Shown here: positions 22,028 to 34,247 of the stretch, piece after piece | Position numbering within the stretch: position 1 is the first letter of the stretch | Layout of the letters: the number at the start of each line of letters is the position of its first letter | From: Conoideocrella luteorostrata | Taxonomy: Eukaryota > Ascomycota > Sordariomycetes > Hypocreales > Clavicipitaceae | Assembly (NCBI GenBank): GCA_032433595.1 | Contig: JASWJB010000165.1 | Coordinates: 29,114 to 93,113, forward strand | Length of the DNA stretch: 64,000 bases | Direction: 5' to 3' | Program-made: the position numbers and the translations under genes | Notes under the pieces: model-generated | Told to the model about the DNA's origin: nothing | The model's input: only the letters and a program-made list of their open reading frames with translations | Databases searched by the model: none

Positions 22028-24489
22028 ATTATCAAGCAAACTCTCATCCTACATTCTGAAAAGGGACTTGCATTCTGACGCGCCAGGATTATCTTCAGTC
22101 ATACTCTAATTATCGTAAATACCACCGTTAAAACACACAAAGTTTCTACAAGGCAATGGCATTTCGCATGGCTATTGATGTTGCGAATGTGCTGCGACCT
22201 TTGTTCATGAGAATACTATTAGTAACTCTTGGTAGATTATTTTCGTGGTGGAATATTACTCTCGATATTCTACCTTAAAATCTGGGGTGCATATTTCGGG
22301 TGTAATATCGAGAATTTTTTGCTCTTTCATTACCCAAGTGCAACCAGTCCTAGGATAAATGACTACAGCCTGTTTCCATAAATTTCCAACCCCCAGAGTC
22401 GCGTTGCGGCACGCAAGCTGGGTTAGAAATTATCGGACCCCCACTACTCCGTATATCTACTTAATATGATCGGCGTTGCAGAGCAGTGATGGCTACACCG
22501 ATGGCAGATGTCAGATTTCATTACAGAATACTTCAATGGTGATTTAAAAGTCTCTAAGGAATAATGTCTAGAGCATCAACAGTGATCCCCTTGCATACTG
22601 TCTCGGTAGGCCGGGTCAGTTAGAAATTCCCAAGCTAGAGGATTGGTTATGCGACTAGAAGCTAATTCGCGAGACTCACTATTGTAAATAAGCTCCGGCT
22701 GCGATTCGACAGCTCAGTTGCAATGAAACCTTTCCGGACATATAAATGACTTCCATGAATGAATCACAATAGCGCATCAAGCGAGCGAGTGCAGCGGCGG
22801 GAAAACCAGAGCCGTGAATCAAGAAGAGGGCTCGTAGAGATTGTAACTTCTGAGTTCGCACTCTCCTACGCAACAAGGCTGAAACAATTATTTGCTCTAT
22901 AATTAAAATACTATCCCAAAAATACCGATATATGGGTCAGATATGGGTCAGATCGATCTGTGAGCGAAAGACGAACAAAACAAGCCCAAAAACGTAGGAG
23001 ATACATTCAAGAGGCCGACTTGACGATTAGAATAAAATGGTTTGGATTGACGAATGGTTTCGTGGAGGACATTGCAAAGTGGCCGCTCGTGGCGAGGAGG
23101 GAGCGGAAGTAGACGGCGGCCGCGTGCCGGGGGTGCCACTGTTCCGAGCGATGTGAGTGGTCCGTTCGTGTGTCAGGTCGTCGGGTTGGTCATGGTAGTA
23201 GTCTTAACCATGCGCGCACAGGAACAAGAGGACATGGCCGGCCGTGACGTGTAAGGAGGAGGCCGTCCTTAAGAACAATGGAATGGAAACATAGGACCTG
23301 CCTGGCGAGCAATCGAAAGCAGGCAGTAAGCCTCTAGTTCTAAGACGCCAATCAATACTCGGTCTATAAACAAACAGATCCGCTTGCCAACTTCCAACAT
23401 ACGTGCAAACCTTGCTTCCTGCTCTTCAAATAATACTAGTAAATGGCCTCTAGACTGCAGGAACGTCTTTTTCGACGCAGAAAAAGCCTGCGCCGGCTAG
23501 CATCCCTTTATCCTGGGCTTGTTTACACATGGTGAGCGGGAGGTCCAACACTGCCCGTGTACACAACGAACCCCAATGCACATCGAGGTACCTCGTCGCG
23601 ATGGATGCGCCTAGTCAGGAACCTTGTCCGTATCTGCGTGTTCGAGGTGATATACTCACTTGTACGCACCGTCACCGGGCTTGCCGCTCTTGCCCGTTTT
23701 CCGTAGTCTGAGCATCCTTGGCTCTCCCTCCTTGGGCTGTCAGCCAATTGCCTTGCGGAGCACTTGTCCTTTTTTGTCCTTTTTTGTCCTTTCTTGTCCT
23801 TTTCCTGGCTCTTTCCTGGCTCTTTCCTGGCTCTTTCCTGGCTCTTTCCTGGCTCTTTCCTGGCTCTTTCCTGGCTTTTTCCTGGCTCTTTCTCCTTCAA
23901 AGGTGATTCAATCCCCCAAGAATATACCAACAAACGGACTATTCCTCCTTCTACCCGCTCCCCACAGTTTTGCTGAACCCTGCTCCTCCTTGGTCCGTCC
24001 TGGCTCCATTCACCTCCCGCCTTGCCGGGGCTCACCTAATTCTTTTTCCCTTTCTCTACGTTGCACGTCAACAAGAGTCGCGCTTTTTTCCTCTTGCAAC
24101 TTTTATCATTCTCTGGAACCATCGCACGCCGCCAACCCACCATCGCGCCGCGCCACGAATTCATTCCATCTTCTCAGCTCATGGGATTCGCTTCAACCCA
24201 GCATCTTTATTGGTTCACGTCCCGGAACTCGCGTGTAAGTCGTTAGAGGCGCCTCGACGTCACTGATCAACCACGCAAACAGAAACTCCACGCAAGCCTC
24301 TTTGACTTCTTGGCTCTGGCTGAGACCTGTACGCGCGCATCATTGTCTGCTTCATCTCTGCATGCAATGTTTTGTTTTATTCCACCCTTAATGTAATTCT
24401 ATCAAGAAACACACATTTCTGATAGCTGTCTACTTAACTTCGATTCGTAACTGCTGCACCGGGCAAGGTTTTCCTTTTCCACTCCCAAC
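22028..24489. other. Intergenic region between ADE5,7 and ITC1
   Basis: About 2.5 kb without a supported gene. It contains a 9-bp inverted repeat (CTCGATATT 22261-22269, AATATCGAG 22304-22312), one TACTCCGTA copy near 22445 and a minisatellite at about 23766-23890. The open frames over the minisatellite (such as 23523-24035 on the minus strand and 23660-24238 on the plus strand) follow from the repeat's lack of stops and are not convincing genes. The CT-rich DNA after 23900 is probably the ITC1 promoter and leader. Confidence 0.55.
23766..23890. repeat. Minisatellite: 10-bp then 11-bp tandem units
   Basis: Four imperfect copies of TTGTCCTTTT (23766-23803) run directly into eight copies of the 11-base unit CCTGGCTCTTT (starts at 23804, 23815, 23826 and so on to 23881). 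The copies are nearly identical, which suggests recent expansion or homogenisation. An 11-base unit cannot keep one reading frame per copy, so selection for a protein repeat is unlikely. Confidence 0.9.
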
Positions 24490-27400
24490 ATGGTAAATAC
24501 CAGCCTTGATGCCTCCGGATCCTACGCATTGGTCTCAGAGCTGCTATTGCATACTAATACACTGTGACAGGTTCTCTTTAAGCGAAAGCCGGTGCGGTTC
24601 CTCCCATCTCCTGACATTGAAGACGAGAATGCCGAGGTACGTAGTTGGATCTGTGATCTTTCGAGCTTTTAAAGGAGTCTCGCAATGGCTTACACATGCA
24701 GGTGTGGCATATACCTCAAACGGGGGAGATATTTTCCACATACGAAGAATATCTAAGTCGGTAAGTTTGGTTCATGCTCTACTCCTGTGCATGCAAAAAC
24801 AGCCGCGTCCGGGCACGGTAAGAAGTATTATGCACTAACTCGTCTTCTATTAGGATGGATTTCTATAAACAGGTACGTTGCATGTTCTGGGTTCTCTTTA
24901 ACATAACCTGTCTCAAATGCTCACAAATACAACGCAGCGACGTTTCAATGATCAAATTACCGGTCACTCAGGCCTCACGTTCTTTGAGGCCTTCAATCGC
25001 GAGGTATGTTCCTACCCGGGCATTTATCTTGCAATTCCAAGTGGAAAACGTGCTGCTTACTATGTGTTGTGACGCACAGCTTACTGGTGGTCGCAAAGTG
25101 GAAGCCTCATTCCCAGAGGCTCTCAAGGGTCCTATCCTACGTAAAGTTCAGTTTCAGACTGTCTCCCGCTTAGATAACCTTGTCGACGTTATCTTTGATG
25201 AGTTTAGGCACGACTACTACCCAGGCGAAGAGGTCACGGTGACTGTGGACGGTGGGGATCGAATCCATGGCCTTGTGAGGGACAAGACCACGTTTGGGCC
25301 AAGAGTATTACCTGACGGTTCACGTGCCTTGCCAGTTACTCGTTACTTAGTCAACATCAAAGACACTGGCAAAGAAACGATGGTGACAGATGAGCACATA
25401 TGTCGTGATCGCGGAGCATTCACCAAGGCAATGCTACGGTCGTTCATCAAGAAGACTGTTATCAGAGAGGCCTGGACAGGAGCGCCGTGGTTGGTGAAGC
25501 ATGACTATGCTAACATGTATCACATTGATACCAGAGTTCCACCTCATCTTCGTTATGATACAAAGCTGCTCCAACGAAAGCAGCTTCAAGCTCAAAAGCG
25601 AGGGCTCGCGCCCGATCTGAACGGGCATCCAAATGCTGGCCCAATGCGTCTACCGGAACTGAAACCGGCAACAAAGAACCACAAGGGTAAGCATGGTTCA
25701 GCCGGTTCTAAGAGCCACAAATGGTCCACCGGTGTGTCCACGAATGGTGTCGACGCCTCGGAACAGCGGGAGCAGCAAGCACGCGATCCAACTCCTCTTC
25801 CGCCCCCTCCCCCCCCTCCACCAACCAAGTATCCCATCGAAGACTTATCTTTACCTCCTAAAGAAGGCAGTCTTCGCCCTCGTCTTAAATTCCTATCCCG
25901 CGACGTACCTGTAAAGGTCGAGCCCGAGCTCGATGAACCCCGGCCTAGCCACAAGATCAACATGACCACTGTCGGCGCAATTTTGGAGACATGGGACACG
26001 TTAAACGTTTACTGCGAAATATTTCAACTCGACTCCTTCACATTTGACGACTATGTCGAAACCATGATCGTTTCTTCAGAAGAAGTTCCGGTCCAATTAT
26101 TTGCCGAGATTCACTGCGCAGTGCTGAAGATATTGGTCGACTCAGAAAAGGATGGTGGTAAAGTTCGCATAACATTACCAGAGCTGGAAGACGAAGAAAG
26201 TGATGAAGGAGATGATGAAGATGGCGAGGAGGAAAAGGACGAGGGTGAAGAAGAGGAGCAAACTCCCGAGCCAGAACAAAAGCCAAAGGGCCGTGCCACA
26301 AGGAGCAGCATTGCCAAGCTTGAAGCTGAAAGACTTGCTGCAGAAGCAGCCGCCGCAGAGGAGCAGGAAATTCGGGCAGAGCAGGAATCCCGCAACCGTG
26401 CCGAAGAATTGATGAGGGAGTTTGACTGGGTAGAGTACCTGCGAAAACGTGACTTTACCAATGGTGGCTGGGAACGAATTATTGTTGGCTTGCTTCATCA
26501 ATTATCCAAGGATGACAGGTACAAAGAGACTTGTGAAGAGCTACTTCAAAAACTGGTACCTCATGACACAGAACCTACAAAGGAAGCTGTGCAGCAGAAT
26601 TATGCTGGACTTGATGTCAACTCTCGAGTTGAGGCGCTGCAGATCATCTGCCTGTTAACCATGCAGACCAAGGCTGTCCGTGGATATATGGAAGATTGTA
26701 GCGAGACGATGACGAAGTACCGCAAAGACAGGATTGAGTGGCAAAGGCAGAAAAAGCAAGTGTAAGTTACAGAGGGAGAGAAGAATCCGATGTTATGTAA
26801 CGGACGAGAAACTGACGTACCATGACTTCTCTCGCAGGATGGAGGAAGTTCGTCAACTTCACGAACAGCGCCGAGAACTTGTACCAGATCCGGACCCACC
26901 CGAAGATGCTGATTGTAGTGCTGTGAAGGATGAACAGGAAGTCAAGATAGCGGATTCCGATGAAACCCAAATCGATAAAGAGAATGGTGAACCAGGCAAT
27001 GATGAGGCGGCAAGCCAACCAAAGGGCAAACGACGGGGTCGCGTGCCATCCGACAAGAAGAAGAAGAGGGAACTTGAAGCGGAAAAGGAAAAGGAGCGCA
27101 AGGCGAAGGAGAAGGAGAAGGAGAAGGAGAAGGAGACAGCTCAAGTTGAACCTGTCAAGTTGACAAATCAGCAACAGAAGCTGTACAACAAGATTCTGAA
27201 GGAGATTCAAAAGAAGGAGGACATTATAAAGGAATGCGAAGAGGAGGTGGCTATCATCGAAAACGATTTACGCGAGGCCGACTGCCCTCGGACGCGAGTT
27301 TTAGGCAAAGATCGGTTTTGGAACCGATACTACTGGTTTGAAAGAAACGGAATGCCTTATGGGGGCTTGCCAACAAGTTCAACAGCGTCCGCTGAATATG

Positions 27401-27966
27401 CCAACGGGTGTATTTGGGTTCAAGGACCTGACGATATGGAGCGCGAGGGCTATATCGACGGCCCTGAAGACCTACAACATGATTACAAAGCCAAGTTTCA
27501 CATGACGGTTTCTGAGCGCAAGGCGAAAGAAGAAAACGGAACCAGCGTTTTCACCGCCAGACAGTGGGGCTACATCTCGGAACCTGAGGACCTGACGGCG
27601 TTGATCAAGTGGCTGGACCCTCGAGGATTCAATGAGTTGAAGTTGCGTAAGGAGCTTATCAATTACAAGGACAGAATCGTCAAACATATGGAAAACCGTA
27701 AAGCATATCTAAACAACAGCAAAGAGGATGCTAATAAGAAGGACGAGCATATAATGAAGCGAAGCAGCTCTCGTATCCGGGAGAAGACCCCAGAGCCACC
27801 TAGCTATCGTTGTCTGCGGTGGGAGAACACGATGGCTCTTGAAGAACTTGGCCATTTGCATTCTGAACCTCCACCGCCGCCCAGAGTTAGAAAGCAGACG
27901 AAGAAACGGGAAGCACAGTCAGAGGCGACAGGTCGCGGCGCGCCAAAAACACGGCGACGTGGGTAG
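24490..27966 (+). CDS. ITC1: ITC1-like subunit of the ISWI chromatin-remodelling complex
   Basis: This is the nuclear partner of the Isw2 ATPase (the Acf1/WSTF family). Seven exons fit: 24490-24492 (start codon only), 24571-24636, 24702-24760, 24854-24872, 24938-25003, 25080-26761 and 26838-27966, about 1007 residues. Spliced, the N-terminus reads MVLFKRKPVRFLPSPDIEDE, VWHIPQTGEIFSTYEEYLSR and MDFYKQ followed by ITGHSGLTFFEA, the WAC domain. A DDT domain (TVGAILETWDTLNVYCEIF, FDDYVETM) begins near residue 367. An acidic run follows. WHIM-type segments (VEALQIICLLTMQTKAVRGY) lie near residue 587, and a WSD segment (KDRFWNRYYWFERNGMPYGG) lies near 790. A proline run (about 25797-25820) and a Lys/Glu coiled coil are also present. 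The tiny first exons are supported by frame continuity and strong motif matches. Confidence 0.92.
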
Positions 27967-29560
27967 CTGTGTGAGAAAGGGAGGGATGACAAAAGGTTCT
28001 TTGTAGCAAAACAGAATATTCAACTTTGGGCATATGGAGCATTGACTAGCCAGCGGTCATTTGTCCTGCGTGACAGGGAGCGCCGGGACACAAAACACGG
28101 CGTTGAGGGTCATGACTTTGTTTTTATGATGGCAGTAGTGGTAGTGGTAGTGGTAGTGGTAGTAGCAGTAGTAGTAGTAGATATGGTAGCATCAGGCGGG
28201 CTAGCGGTGTTGTCTTGCTTTGGAGATGAGGTCCTACTTCATGGTTGGGCTGAGATTTCATTTGGTTGCATGCATACTTGGTTAAGTGGTGGTATCAAGA
28301 ACATAGACATTCCACAGAAGTTTTGCAGGGCTGGATATTAACTAATTAATGCGTCAAAGAGAATTGAGGAACCAGAAATAAAGTCGCAATGATGTAGTAG
28401 ATACATGTCGTTTTGGGATGGGCTGTAAATAGCTACCCGTCTAATCGGGATGAAGCATTGTGGTACGTCATCATTGCAAACCTTGAGGCGCAGAAAAATC
28501 ATCAATCAACTATCTGGCTTTTCCTTCCTTTTCCTGGCAGGACTGGTACATACGGTCTTCGACTTTACAAGACAAATGAGACTGATGGTGAGGGTGATGG
28601 CGTGATAATGCTATTGCATGTTCCACAGCGTACAGCGCCGGCAGCCTAGGCCAGATTAGTTAGCAACCAGGAAATAGTCAGAAAGACCTCCGAGCGATTT
28701 TAATGTGATGGTAATGTACTCCGAGTAGGAGTGGGTATGGATCTGGGTATGGACGGGTGGGGTGGACGGGCCCGGCATTGTTAGCACCCGAGGTGCAAGC
28801 CGGATGAAGCCGACGAGTATTGGGTGCAAATGTGCCCGTGTTGTTCTGTACGGAGGGTTGTGCTGTATTATATTTTTGTACTCCGTAGTTACATTAACGA
28901 TGGAGTCCCCCGATGATATAAGGCAGGGGAGGGATTTGAGAGAGTACGGAGTAACTACGCGGGATACAGAGTGTGGGCAATGAATCGGTTGTGGGTATCT
29001 CTCCGATGTCGTCATAGTTCATGGAAGCATCATTCACCAGCATTAGGGTATTACAACGCCAAGCTGTTTGTTGCGCCGACGGAGCGACCACTTTGTACTA
29101 ACTATTTGTTATTACACTGGTCCGTACTCTGCTCATGACCGTTCACTACTATCTACTCCGTATCATTGCAAGCACTCAGATGTCAAGCATTTCAACGGAG
29201 TACTTAGTACCCAAACGTGTCGTGCATAGTGGCAGCCCTGGGCCGAGGCTCTAGAAGTCTCAGTTGTACCGGTTGACGCGCTAGTGAGATGCAATCCATT
29301 AACGGATGGAAAGAATTGTGGATGCTGAGTGCAAACTCTCTTGACCGTTGAGGCGAGCTGTGGCGAGCTGTGGCGCGTTGTGGCAAGTACTTAAGAGACC
29401 AAGCTCCTGTCCATGCTGTGTGTTCGCCCGTCGCTGAATTGAAACTGTCCTTCCTAAGAAACTTGCTCCTGCATTTTACGGTACGGAAGAGTATCGAATC
29501 ATACGGATTAACTATACCATTTGATTCACGAGGACAACCATTCCTCCCGCCTTTGCCACA
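27967..29560. other. Intergenic region between ITC1 and GTT1
   Basis: About 1.6 kb with no supported gene. It contains a GTAGTG/GTA microsatellite (28134-28180) and copies of the TACGGAGTA motif near 28880, 28945, 29153 and 29195. The 99-codon open frame at 28042 is produced by the microsatellite (a run of Val codons). Confidence 0.55.
28134..28180. repeat. GTAGTG/GTA microsatellite
   Basis: A run of GTAGTG units passes into GTA units, with one GCA interruption. It lies in the 3' flank of ITC1. Confidence 0.85.
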
Positions 29561-30681
29561 ATGCCTGCCTCGGAACACCCCAAAATCAAGCTGTACTGGT
29601 AGGTTGTTTTCTTGTTCTTCCCTTCTTCTAGTCCCTTTTTATAGTTTCTGTTGAGGTGGTTCTTTAATGCGCACAGTTCTGAAGAAGGAAACACCGCATG
29701 AACGCATGATGACAGTGTCTCTCTTTCCCACACAATTATATCCATATACAGAGAGACGAAAGTAGAAGAGGAGAGACAACCGATTTCTAACTCGATCATC
29801 ATTAACAGGCTCAGCCAGTCCCGCTCCCAGCGAATCATCTGGCTTCTTGAGGAACTCAAAGTCCCTTACGAACTCGAAGTGTTCCACCGTGATGAAAATA
29901 CTCTTATGGCTCCTCGCGAACTTGAGAAAGTTCATGCACTCGGCAAATCACCCATCATCTCTATCACGCCTACTGGCAAGGACGCGAAGCCGATCATTCT
30001 AGCCGAAAGTGGCTTTATAGCGCAATACCTCTTGGATCATACTTCCGAAGGGCAGAACCTGATGCCCAAGAAGTGGCAGGATGGAAAGGAGAATACTATT
30101 GCCGGTGAGACAGAAGATTGGTTGAGGTATGCATACTATATGCACTATGCGGAGGGCAGCTTGATGCCATATCTGGTGTTCGCTTTGGTAATCTCGCGTA
30201 AGTTGTTTTTGTTTTGTTTTTTTGGTCTTGCTTTTGCCGCTGGCTTTGGTGCTCGACGACCAGTTCTACAGCTGCTCCATATCTTAGTTTCTTTCTGACT
30301 GGAATAATACTAGGTCTTAAATCACCCCAAGTCCCCTTCCTCATCCGCCCAATCACTTCCATCATCGCCAACCGTATTATTGGCATGTTCTTGTATCCCA
30401 ACGTCAAGAAGCATCTGTCTTTCATCAATGACCAGCTCGCCAGTTCAACTGGCAAGTACCTTTGTGGGAAGACTCTTTGCGCTGCCGACATTCTCATGAG
30501 TTTTCCTCTGATCGCTGGTGACGGGAGGTTCAATGAGCTTGGTTCTTGGAAGGACGGGTCATGGCGGAGTGAGTTCCCCAAGGTGTGGGAGTATGTGCAA
30601 CTTCTGCTGGCCGAACCAGGTTACAAGAAGAGTGTGGCAAAAGTTGAAGAAATTGATGGGAAATTTGAGGCTTCTTTGTAA
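29561..30681 (+). CDS. GTT1: Glutathione S-transferase, GTT1-like
   Basis: This enzyme conjugates glutathione to electrophiles or reduces peroxides in stress defence. Three exons (29561-29598, 29809-30197, 30314-30681) give about 264 residues. The thioredoxin-fold N-domain begins KIKLYWLSQSRSQRIIWLLE, formed across the 210-base first intron. The glutathione-site segment is LGKSPII...ILAESGFIAQYLLDH, with the Glu-Ser pair typical of the family. YYMHYAEGSLMPYLVFALV and CGKTLCAADILMSFPL lie in the helical C-domain; the latter is very close to yeast Gtt1. Yeast Gtt1 is ER-associated, but I see no targeting signal here. The 3' end lies about 490 bases from the next start codon. Confidence 0.92.
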
Positions 30682-31169
30682 GGGTGTGGCGATACGAACG
30701 ACAAATGTATTGAGGTGTGGCTTTGTTGATTTTTTAACAATATAAACGAGACTTGGAATAAATGGGCAAAGTGTTCGGTAACCGCACGCGGATGGACAGC
30801 GATGAGGCCCGCCATGAATACACGAAAATAACTATGTATTGATAATTGGAGCTGTCTTCACGGAGAAATGGATAGTTGGCACCCACCATTTCAATGGACT
30901 TTTAGAATCAATGTCATTAGAAATTGTGTGGGAAATAGCGATAAAAATATTACTTGCGGTGTGTCAATTTCATAATTGCACTGAAGCTCTGATGTAGAAG
31001 CTCAAACTCCAGGGCGTTGCACGCTCTGTGATTGGTCCAACGGACCACACATCCCTGAAATGTCACCAATCACTTCACCCCAGAAAAAAGCTGTCGATGA
31101 AGGGAGCTATCGTCAACACCTTGCTGTCGGACTTTTAGCCCGGCGCGCCGTCATATTCAAGCTTGCGCC
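30682..31169. other. Intergenic region between GTT1 and the PPR gene
   Basis: About 490 bases; AT-rich DNA after GTT1, then the PPR promoter and leader. I see no gene or clear repeat. Confidence 0.55.
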
Positions 31170-33905
31170 ATGTATGCCTCTAGAGGCGTCTGCTGGAGGT
31201 GTGCTCCGCGTATGCATCTAGCTGTTCCTCCTACTTACAAACGTGAGGCCATAGCATGGTTCTCATCTGCGCCTACAGACGCTGCTTCTGTCGAGACAGC
31301 GGCGTCTTCCAACTCGGCATACCAGTCCTCTAGGAAATCAGTCCTTGAGAATGACGCCGATACCCGCAGACGGCCATCTCTCTCTCTTAAACAGGTCATT
31401 CCGCCCTCTTTCGAGAAGCAATCCAGGGCCAATTTGGATTCGTCCTCCGCTGTCGCACTGTTCAACGATGTTGTTCGACGATCGGGAACAACTGGTTCTC
31501 CAGGGCCAATCGCCGCGTCTCAGCCCGCCACTGAATCACGTCCTGGTCAGTCTCAGCCCATTGCTGCAACTGCTCTAGGCGAATGGGAAATTGCCGCCAG
31601 GATGAAGGAGATTTCGGAAAAGCCTGTCGAGCCTACGGAGAGGTTGCGTCTCTTCCAGAACGACATATGGCCACACGTCAAGGAGCTTCGGGGCCAGATT
31701 CCCAAGCACTTGTATATGTCGACCACGAAATTTCTAGCAGAAACCTGTGATGCGGTCGCCGAGCAAGGTCTGACTCGTACTGGCGTGGCTCTTTCGAAAA
31801 TGTGCGCCACGATAGGGAAGTGGGACCTTGATGTGAGGAATCAGCTCGTCTTGAGTCTGTGCCATACTTTGATCAGTAGGAAGCATTCGTCGTCGGGGAG
31901 AAACGCGATACTAGAGGAGCTTGTGGAGTTGTGGAAGCATGTGTCGCAACTGAGACGGAGGAGCCAAGCACAGAATCATCACGGCTTGCACTTTGTATTG
32001 CCAGCAGTGGATGAGGTCATCAAGGATATGTCTTCAACCTCTTCAAAGAGGAAGAGCTCTTCAGAGCGAGACACAATCAATATGTCGGCAACGACGAGGG
32101 CGTTGACGAGTATTTTTATTCAATTTCGAGTGGAACAGTCTCGTGAACTCATTCCCGGCCTCCTGGCAACCATGGCAGTGCTGTCCGATCCTCGTTTAGC
32201 CAGAGATGGTTCGCAAATCAAAGCAGCGCCACTGTTGAACCTGGTTTGTGCTGCCTTGGAACAGCAGCCCGCCGACGAGGGGTATGTCCGCAACGCGTTT
32301 GCGAGCAAGATCCGATTCCCTCCCTCAAAGCTATCAGAGCTTCAAGCGTACATAGTGGCTCAATGGCCACAAGCCGTAGATATGGTCCTCGGGAAAGATG
32401 CAGCGTGGCGCCAAGGCCACGCTTCATCTCATAGCAAGGGCCCATCTCATGCATCGAGCGCGAGTTCTGGCATCTTCATCTTCCACAAACAACTCCGTGC
32501 TGCGTATCGATCTCGCAACACTGGCGCCATTGTCTCCATCTGGCAGGACCTGGTGGCCCGTTTAGCCCATAATGCCGATCTCGGTCGTCAAATGCACGAG
32601 GACCCTGAGTTTCTCGACTTCTGGATCTTTGTTTGGTGTGCCGTTAGACGGCCTAACAAGCTGCAAGAGACTCTGGCCGTTATGCAGCAAGTCAGCGTCC
32701 AGCCCACGGTTCGAACATACACCAGCATGATGCACGGGTGGAAGATATGCAAGGATTCGGAACGCATTGAGGCACTCTGGCATAAAATGGTTGGATCAGG
32801 CTTGAAACTCGATGCTATCATCTGGACTGAACGCATCTCCGGTCTCATTGAGGCCGGTAGACCGCAAGCAGGCATCCAAGCGCTCGCCGAGATGCAAGCC
32901 ATTTGGAAGAAGGCGGTGGCCGCCAAAGGCACCCCCGAAGCTGCAGCATCCGTGGCCGTTCAGCCCACCATTGAGGTCGTCAACGCCGCCTTCAAGGGCC
33001 TCATTGGGCTTGACCGCCACGCAGCCAATGAAGTTCTCGCTTGGGGAGGTCGCGAAGGCATCGAGCCCAACATCCGAACATTCAACATCCTCCTAAGAGA
33101 ATCCTTCCGCTCTTCCAACTCGCCCGAAGATGTCAAGTCTCTATTGATGGCCATGAAAGCACGGGGCATAGAACCAGACGCCGCCACCTTTACCATCATA
33201 CTAGAGGAGCTTCTCGGCGGCATGCAAAATGCCTCCGCCACTGAACAGGTCCAGGTCGTGGAGCAGATTCTCAGGGATATCGAAGCTGCCGGTTTGCGGG
33301 CCAATCTCGAAACGTACGGCAAAATGCTCTACGCGGTGGCATCGCTTGCGAACGGCGGCGCAGATGAGGCCATTGCCGCCGTGCAGCAACATATGCGTGC
33401 TGTCGGACTCTCTGCTACACCTCACATGGTTACGATTCTCATCGAGCGCGCACTTTCGCGGTACCCATTGCCTCCTGATGCCGGTGCAACCATACGATCC
33501 CTCCTGCGGGAACACAGGCTTTTCAACGTTAGCCAGGGCGATCAAACACTCTGGGAGCGTGTCATGAGCGCTCACGCCGTCACGGGAGATGTCATCTCTG
33601 CAATTGGCGTGTTTGGCCAACTTGCCCGTGCGGGAAGACCAGTGACATCGCTACCGTGTCTGACGGACCTATTGAAAGCGCTTTTGGTAGACAAAGGTGA
33701 TGCAAAGGCGGTACAGGATGCAAAGGAAGTGGTGCATATTGTGCTAAACCATAAGCTAAAGAAAGCAGCCGCCGAGGGTGAGTTGTCTCTGGGACGAGAT
33801 GGTCGGTATTGGCGACACCATTTTTGGTTCCTGGCCCGAGAGAATAGCTTGATTAATTGGGGAGACGTGCCACCTGAGTTGGAGAGTAAATTGCGTGGAC
33901 AATGA
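31170..33905 (+). CDS. Pentatricopeptide-repeat protein, probably mitochondrial
   Basis: PPR proteins bind organellar RNA in helical repeats and guide its maturation, stability or translation. A single exon codes 911 residues. The first 40 residues are rich in Arg, Ser and Ala and poor in acidic residues, as in a mitochondrial presequence. PPR-like helix pairs are visible from about residue 510: TYTSMMHGWKICKDSERIEA and LWHKMVGSGLKLDAIIWTER, and later TFNILLRESFRSSNSPEDVK with LMAMKARGIEPDAATFTIIL. Further repeats follow to about residue 800 (LRANLETYGKMLYAVASL). The N-terminal half is low in recognisable motifs. It may correspond to a fungal mitochondrial translation or mRNA factor such as the CYA5 type, but I cannot tell which. 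Confidence 0.9.
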   Translation: MYASRGVCWRCAPRMHLAVPPTYKREAIAWFSSAPTDAASVETAASSNSAYQSSRKSVLENDADTRRRPSLSLKQVIPPSFEKQSRANLDSSSAVALFNDVVRRSGTTGSPGPIAASQPATESRPGQSQPIAATALGEWEIAARMKEISEKPVEPTERLRLFQNDIWPHVKELRGQIPKHLYMSTTKFLAETCDAVAEQGLTRTGVALSKMCATIGKWDLDVRNQLVLSLCHTLISRKHSSSGRNAILEELVELWKHVSQLRRRSQAQNHHGLHFVLPAVDEVIKDMSSTSSKRKSSSERDTINMSATTRALTSIFIQFRVEQSRELIPGLLATMAVLSDPRLARDGSQIKAAPLLNLVCAALEQQPADEGYVRNAFASKIRFPPSKLSELQAYIVAQWPQAVDMVLGKDAAWRQGHASSHSKGPSHASSASSGIFIFHKQLRAAYRSRNTGAIVSIWQDLVARLAHNADLGRQMHEDPEFLDFWIFVWCAVRRPNKLQETLAVMQQVSVQPTVRTYTSMMHGWKICKDSERIEALWHKMVGSGLKLDAIIWTERISGLIEAGRPQAGIQALAEMQAIWKKAVAAKGTPEAAASVAVQPTIEVVNAAFKGLIGLDRHAANEVLAWGGREGIEPNIRTFNILLRESFRSSNSPEDVKSLLMAMKARGIEPDAATFTIILEELLGGMQNASATEQVQVVEQILRDIEAAGLRANLETYGKMLYAVASLANGGADEAIAAVQQHMRAVGLSATPHMVTILIERALSRYPLPPDAGATIRSLLREHRLFNVSQGDQTLWERVMSAHAVTGDVISAIGVFGQLARAGRPVTSLPCLTDLLKALLVDKGDAKAVQDAKEVVHIVLNHKLKKAAAEGELSLGRDGRYWRHHFWFLARENSLINWGDVPPELESKLRGQ

Positions 33906-34247
33906 TGATACGTTCACTGCCGAAACAAAAGGTCAGGAGTTCGGAATTTGAACGGAGGGGAACGATAAGGAGGAGTGGTGGTGTTGTAGTGCAAAAGTTC
34001 CTAAGAGGAAAGTGGCATCAGGCACATCACGGGAGTTTAGTTTGTGGCCGCTTTATTCGGACGTATATTAGAAGTAATTAGCATAGATAGATTGATTTTG
34101 CAACACAACCCACCAAATATCATTTCAACCGCCCCCATCACCCCATTAGTCCTGAGTACCTTGATTGCACCAAAACGCCAGTTCTCCATTTCTCTGGTTC
34201 ATCACGTATTCTGGCAAAGAAAAAACCGCCGAACTGGGCCAGGCAGG
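33906..34247. other. Convergent intergenic region
   Basis: About 340 bases between the convergent PPR (+) and MTW1 (-) genes, presumably their 3' UTRs. I see nothing else. Confidence 0.55.

Noticed and set aside
22261..22312. 9-bp inverted repeat after ADE5,7 as a terminator or element
   Set aside because: The loop is over 30 bases, the stem is short, and fungal genes do not use such terminators; noted only as a repeat.
23523..24035. 170-codon minus-strand frame with a KEPGKSQERAR repeat protein
   Set aside because: The repeat is made by an 11-base DNA unit that is open in all frames on both strands, so the protein repeat is a by-product.
28042..28341. Poly-Val open frame
   Set aside because: Produced by a GTA/GTG microsatellite; no conserved sequence on either side.
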